NCBI RefSeq assembly: GCF_004342025.1 | Contig: NZ_SLWN01000018.1 | Coordinates: forward strand, 62,001-126,000 | Length of the DNA stretch: 64,000 nucleotides | Reading direction: 5' to 3' | DNA from: Kribbella steppae | GTDB lineage: Bacteria > Actinomycetota > Actinomycetes > Propionibacteriales > Kribbellaceae | Shown: one piece after another, positions 61,438-64,000 of the stretch | How positions within the stretch are numbered: position 1 is the stretch's first letter | Layout: the number at the start of each line of letters is the position of its first letter | Position numbers and translations under genes: made by a program | The notes under the pieces: model-generated | What the model was told of the DNA's origin: nothing | The model's database searches: none | The model's input: only the letters and a program-made list of their open reading frames with translations

Positions 61438-61772
61438 TGTCCGCTCCCTGCGTCGCCGAAGACGTCCTTGGCGACCGTGATCGCTGACATCGCACGCGGC
61501 CAGCCCGCGTAGAAGGCCAGGTGGATGATGGCCTCTTTCAGCTCGGTCTCCGTGAGTCCGTTCGCTTTCGCACGAGCCAGGTGGCCACGCAGCTGTTCAG
61601 TGCTGCCGTTGGTTACCAGTGCTGCGCAAGTGATCAGGCTCCGGTCGCGTTGACTGAGCTCCGGGCGCGCCCAGACATCACCGAACAGCACGTCATCGGT
61701 GAGCGAGACCAGCTTGGGGGCGAAGTCGCCGATCAGCCGCTGGGCGGGTGTCTGTCCCTCGGTGTCCGTCAT
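61434..61772 (-). CDS. Carboxymuconolactone decarboxylase-family protein
   Basis: 112 residues after AAGGAGG. CMD-fold core: FGDVWARPELSQRDRSLITCAALVTNG and ELKEAIIHLAFYAGWPRAMSA with the catalytic-type His. There is no AhpD CxxC, so peroxidase activity is unlikely. First gene of the four-gene operon; a TACTAT -10-like sequence is found about 30 bp upstream. Confidence 0.88.
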   Translation of the reverse strand: MTDTEGQTPAQRLIGDFAPKLVSLTDDVLFGDVWARPELSQRDRSLITCAALVTNGSTEQLRGHLARAKANGLTETELKEAIIHLAFYAGWPRAMSAITVAKDVFGDAGSGQ

Positions 61773-61875
61773 GGATCTGTGTCCTCCTTCTGATAGTACG
61801 TTCGTCGAATTCCCGGGTGGGTCAAGGCTGGGCCCGGTGTTTGGTCGGCTGCGTCGCGAGATGTCAGGTACAGGG

Positions 61876-63344
61876 CTACTCCACGGTGGCGGAGGTCGTG
61901 GCTGGTTCTGCCGGGCGAGCCCTGGAAGTAGGCGCGACGGTTTGGTGGCGCCGCGCCGGCGGCACGACGAGTGTCAACACGACGATCAGGCACAGGGCCA
62001 GTAGGCCGCTGCCGGCGAACAGCGCGGTGTCCACCCGCGCGGTGAGCGCCAAGGCGGCTGATTGCATACCTGTACCGGCTGTCGCTGAAGCTGCGACGAG
62101 AAGCCGAGCCCGAGTGCCATCCCCAGCTGGTGGAAGGTGTTCACGAGTCCGGAGGCCGCTCCGGCGTCTTCGGCCGGGACGTCAGCGATACCTGCCGAGG
62201 TCAGCGGAGCGAACGCCAGGCCCTGCCCGGCGCCAATCAGCACCATCGGCAATGCAACCGCGTCCCAGTACGAGTCGGTCGCCTGTACGCGGCTCAGCCA
62301 GACCATCCCGAGGAACGTCAGCACCACACCGACCGCCAACGGCACGGCCTGACCGAACCGCCTGGTCAACCGCGGGATCGTCAGGGCGACGGCGAAGTTC
62401 ACCAGCGTCATCGGGAAGAAGGCGATGCCGGCCTGGAACGCGCTGAACCCGAGCACCCCCTGCATGAACTGGGTCGAGAAGTAGAAGAACCCGATCATCG
62501 CGCCGAGGTACAGCAGCCGTGCCAGGTAGGCGCCGACCCGCCGCCGGTCGGCGAACAACCGCAACGGCATGATCGGCTGCCGCGCCCGCCGTTCACCGGC
62601 GACCAGCACCACCATCAGCACCGCACCGAGGATCAGCATCGCGACTGTCATCGGCGATCCCCACCCGGCCTCGGCCGAATGAATGATCGCGAACACCACC
62701 GCGCCGACACCCAGGGTCGCGCTGACCGCGCCGGTCAGGTCGAACCGGCCAGAGATGCGGTTCGTTTCGGGGATGAACCGCGGCGCCAGCACGATCATCG
62801 CCACACCGATCGGCACGTTGATGAAGAAGCCGGCCCGCCACGACACCCAGTCGGCCAACGCTCCACCGATCACCATCCCGAGGCTGGCTCCGATCCCGGC
62901 CGTGGCGCCGTACAACGCAACCGCCCTGGCACGTTCCCGTCCTTCAGCGAAACTTGCCGTCAGCAACGATAGCGACGACGGTGCAACGATCGCCGCCCCG
63001 ACACCCTGAAGAGCCCGGGCGCCGATCAGCCACCAGCCCGACTGGGCCGCTCCGACGAGCAGCGACGCGACCGCGAAGACAGCCAGGCCGAACACGAAGA
63101 CCCGGCGCCGTCCCAACAGATCCCCGGCGCGAGCACCGAGCAGCAGCAACCCGCCGAACACCAGCGTGTAGGCGTCCTGGACCCACGCCAGCCCGGTCGT
63201 GGAGTACCCCATCGCGGTATGAATCGTCGGCAGCGCCGTGAAAATGATCGAGTTGTCCAGCAAGATCATGAAGTAGCTGACCAGGATGATCGCCAGGATC
63301 ACCGAGCCGGCCGGCCGGGCAGCGTGCGGGTGCGATGGGTTCAC
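61876..63344 (-). pseudogene. MFS exporter (DHA2 type) interrupted by a -1 frameshift
   Basis: From GTG 63344 (or TTG 63356) a 14-helix DHA2 pump is read, with GARAGDLLGRRRVFVFG (motif A) and YGATAGIGASLGMVIGGA. After NTFHQLGMALGLGF the frame turns non-homologous; the expected continuation ASATAGTGMQSAALALTARVDTALFAG is in the next frame, to 61876. One base is missing near 62090, no homopolymer. The final helix and tail are otherwise intact, so a sequencing error or very recent mutation is as likely as decay. Confidence 0.8.
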
Positions 63345-63393
63345 GCTGCCAGTCAACGCCCGCTCGCGCGGCCGCGGGAGTGCCTGTTGTTCC

Positions 63394-63410
63394 AGGTAAT
63401 GCCAGTACCT
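63394..63410. promoter_or_regulatory. Operator palindrome AGGTA-N7-TACCT between MFS and XRE genes
   Basis: 17 bp, seven of eight position pairs complementary (AGGTAATGCCAGTACCT). It lies in the divergent promoter region, 34 bp before the XRE start. Sites of this shape are expected for a homodimeric HTH regulator. Confidence 0.75.
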
Positions 63411-63444
63411 CCCTCACCGTGACCGCCCCCTCTACGGTGGTGGC

Positions 63445-64000
63445 ATGGACAACCGAGCTGAGGTGCGTGAGTTCCTCGCCTCGCGGCGGGCGCGGATCAC
63501 GCCCGAGCAGGCAGGCCTCCCGGCGTACGGCCGAAACCGCCGGGTCAAGGGACTGCGGCGCGAAGAGGTCGCCATGCTCGCCGGTGTCAGCATCGACTAC
63601 TACGTCCGGATGGAGCGCGGCAACCTCGGCGGCGCCTCCGACGCAGTACTCGAAGGCGTCGCCCGGGCACTGCAACTCGACGATGCCGAGCGCGGCCACC
63701 TCTTCGATCTCGCCCGCGCCAGCGACCCGGCGCCCGCCCGAAAGCGCAAACCCGCGCCCGCCACGGTGCCCACCAGCGTCCAGCTCGTCCTCGACGCCGT
63801 CGGTGACGCGCCGGCCTGGATCCGCAACGCCCGCCATGACATGCTCGCCGCCAACCGGATGGCCCGGGCGCTCTACGCGCCACTGCTCGCCGACCCACGC
63901 AGACCGGCGAACAACGCTCGCTTCGTCTACCTCGATCCGGCGTCCCAGGACTTCTTCCCCGACTGGGAACGCGCCGCCGACGACATCGCGGCCATGCTGC
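63445..64000 (+). CDS. XRE/MmyB-type transcriptional regulator, 3' truncated by the window
   Basis: 185 residues visible from ATG 63445. N-terminal HTH: EVREFLASRRARITPEQAGLPAYGRNRRVKGLRREEVAMLAGVSIDYYVRMERGN, the pattern of MmyB-like regulators; then the MmyB ligand domain (VQLVLDAVGDAPAWIRNARHDMLAANRMARALYAP). Such proteins control a divergent transporter or dehydrogenase, here the MFS pump. Confidence 0.92.
   Translation, partial: MDNRAEVREFLASRRARITPEQAGLPAYGRNRRVKGLRREEVAMLAGVSIDYYVRMERGNLGGASDAVLEGVARALQLDDAERGHLFDLARASDPAPARKRKPAPATVPTSVQLVLDAVGDAPAWIRNARHDMLAANRMARALYAPLLADPRRPANNARFVYLDPASQDFFPDWERAADDIAAML

Noticed and set aside
1..64000. CRISPR array, IS element, integrase or prophage
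   Set aside because: No regularly spaced repeats, transposase motifs, terminal inverted repeats or phage genes were seen in reading both strands.

Overview
The window is 64 kb of a GC-rich chromosome with GTG/TTG starts, AAGGAG-type ribosome binding sites, many leaderless-looking starts, ECF sigma factors, a Ser/Thr kinase with an external domain, class F sortase and CsoR. This fits a soil actinomycete. A Propionibacteriales/Kribbella-like host is plausible but not proven. No tRNA, rRNA, IS element, phage gene or CRISPR array was seen. It reads as ordinary accessory chromosome rich in transporters, regulators and catabolic operons, with several decayed genes.

Layout. 0-7.5 kb: end of a propeller protein, then a putative sugar-acid locus (LarA-like isomerase, FCD-type GntR, enolase-superfamily dehydratase, Tat-exported glycosidase) whose promoters share an ATACGTAT palindrome. 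7.6-15.8 kb: AraC, RibD-like reductase, a frameshifted TolB-like lipoprotein, a CsoR-controlled MFS pump with two operator copies, an FHA protein and partner, RNase H, an exported propeller. 15.8-17.8 kb: divergent Ser/Thr kinase and ECF sigma factor. 17.8-27.7 kb: one long operon under a divergent MarR: MFS pump, transketolase, cydA, cydB, a 77-residue two-helix membrane protein, cydD, cydC. 27.8-31.2 kb: LysR regulon (two flavin/F420-type oxidoreductases and an MFS pump) with two matching 61-bp leaders. 31.3-34 kb: Gfo/Idh dehydrogenase, then a lower-GC patch with an orphan membrane-anchored protein.

34-40 kb: quinone oxidoreductase, leuS preceded by a short Leu-containing leader peptide and an intrinsic terminator, DHA2 pump. 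40.3-48.4 kb: translationally coupled operon joining a siderophore-type ABC importer to nitrilase, YtcJ-like amidohydrolase, formamidase and a GntR regulator with a 13-bp palindrome. 48.5-50 kb: class F sortase and its likely substrate. 50.3-53.5 kb: DoxX, DUF1579-like, DGPF/YCII and ECF42-type sigma module with a matching promoter. 53.5-64 kb: decayed Eis-type acetyltransferase, DUF1905-GNAT fusion, esterase, phosphotransferase, TetR/oxidoreductase pair with tandem operators, a CMD-DUF2255-AKR-ADH operon, and a frameshifted MFS pump divergent from an XRE/MmyB regulator with its own operator.

The strongest candidates for new biology are the MarR-MFS-transketolase-cydABxDC operon with its small membrane protein, the importer/amide-hydrolase operon with its shared operator, and the leuS leader.
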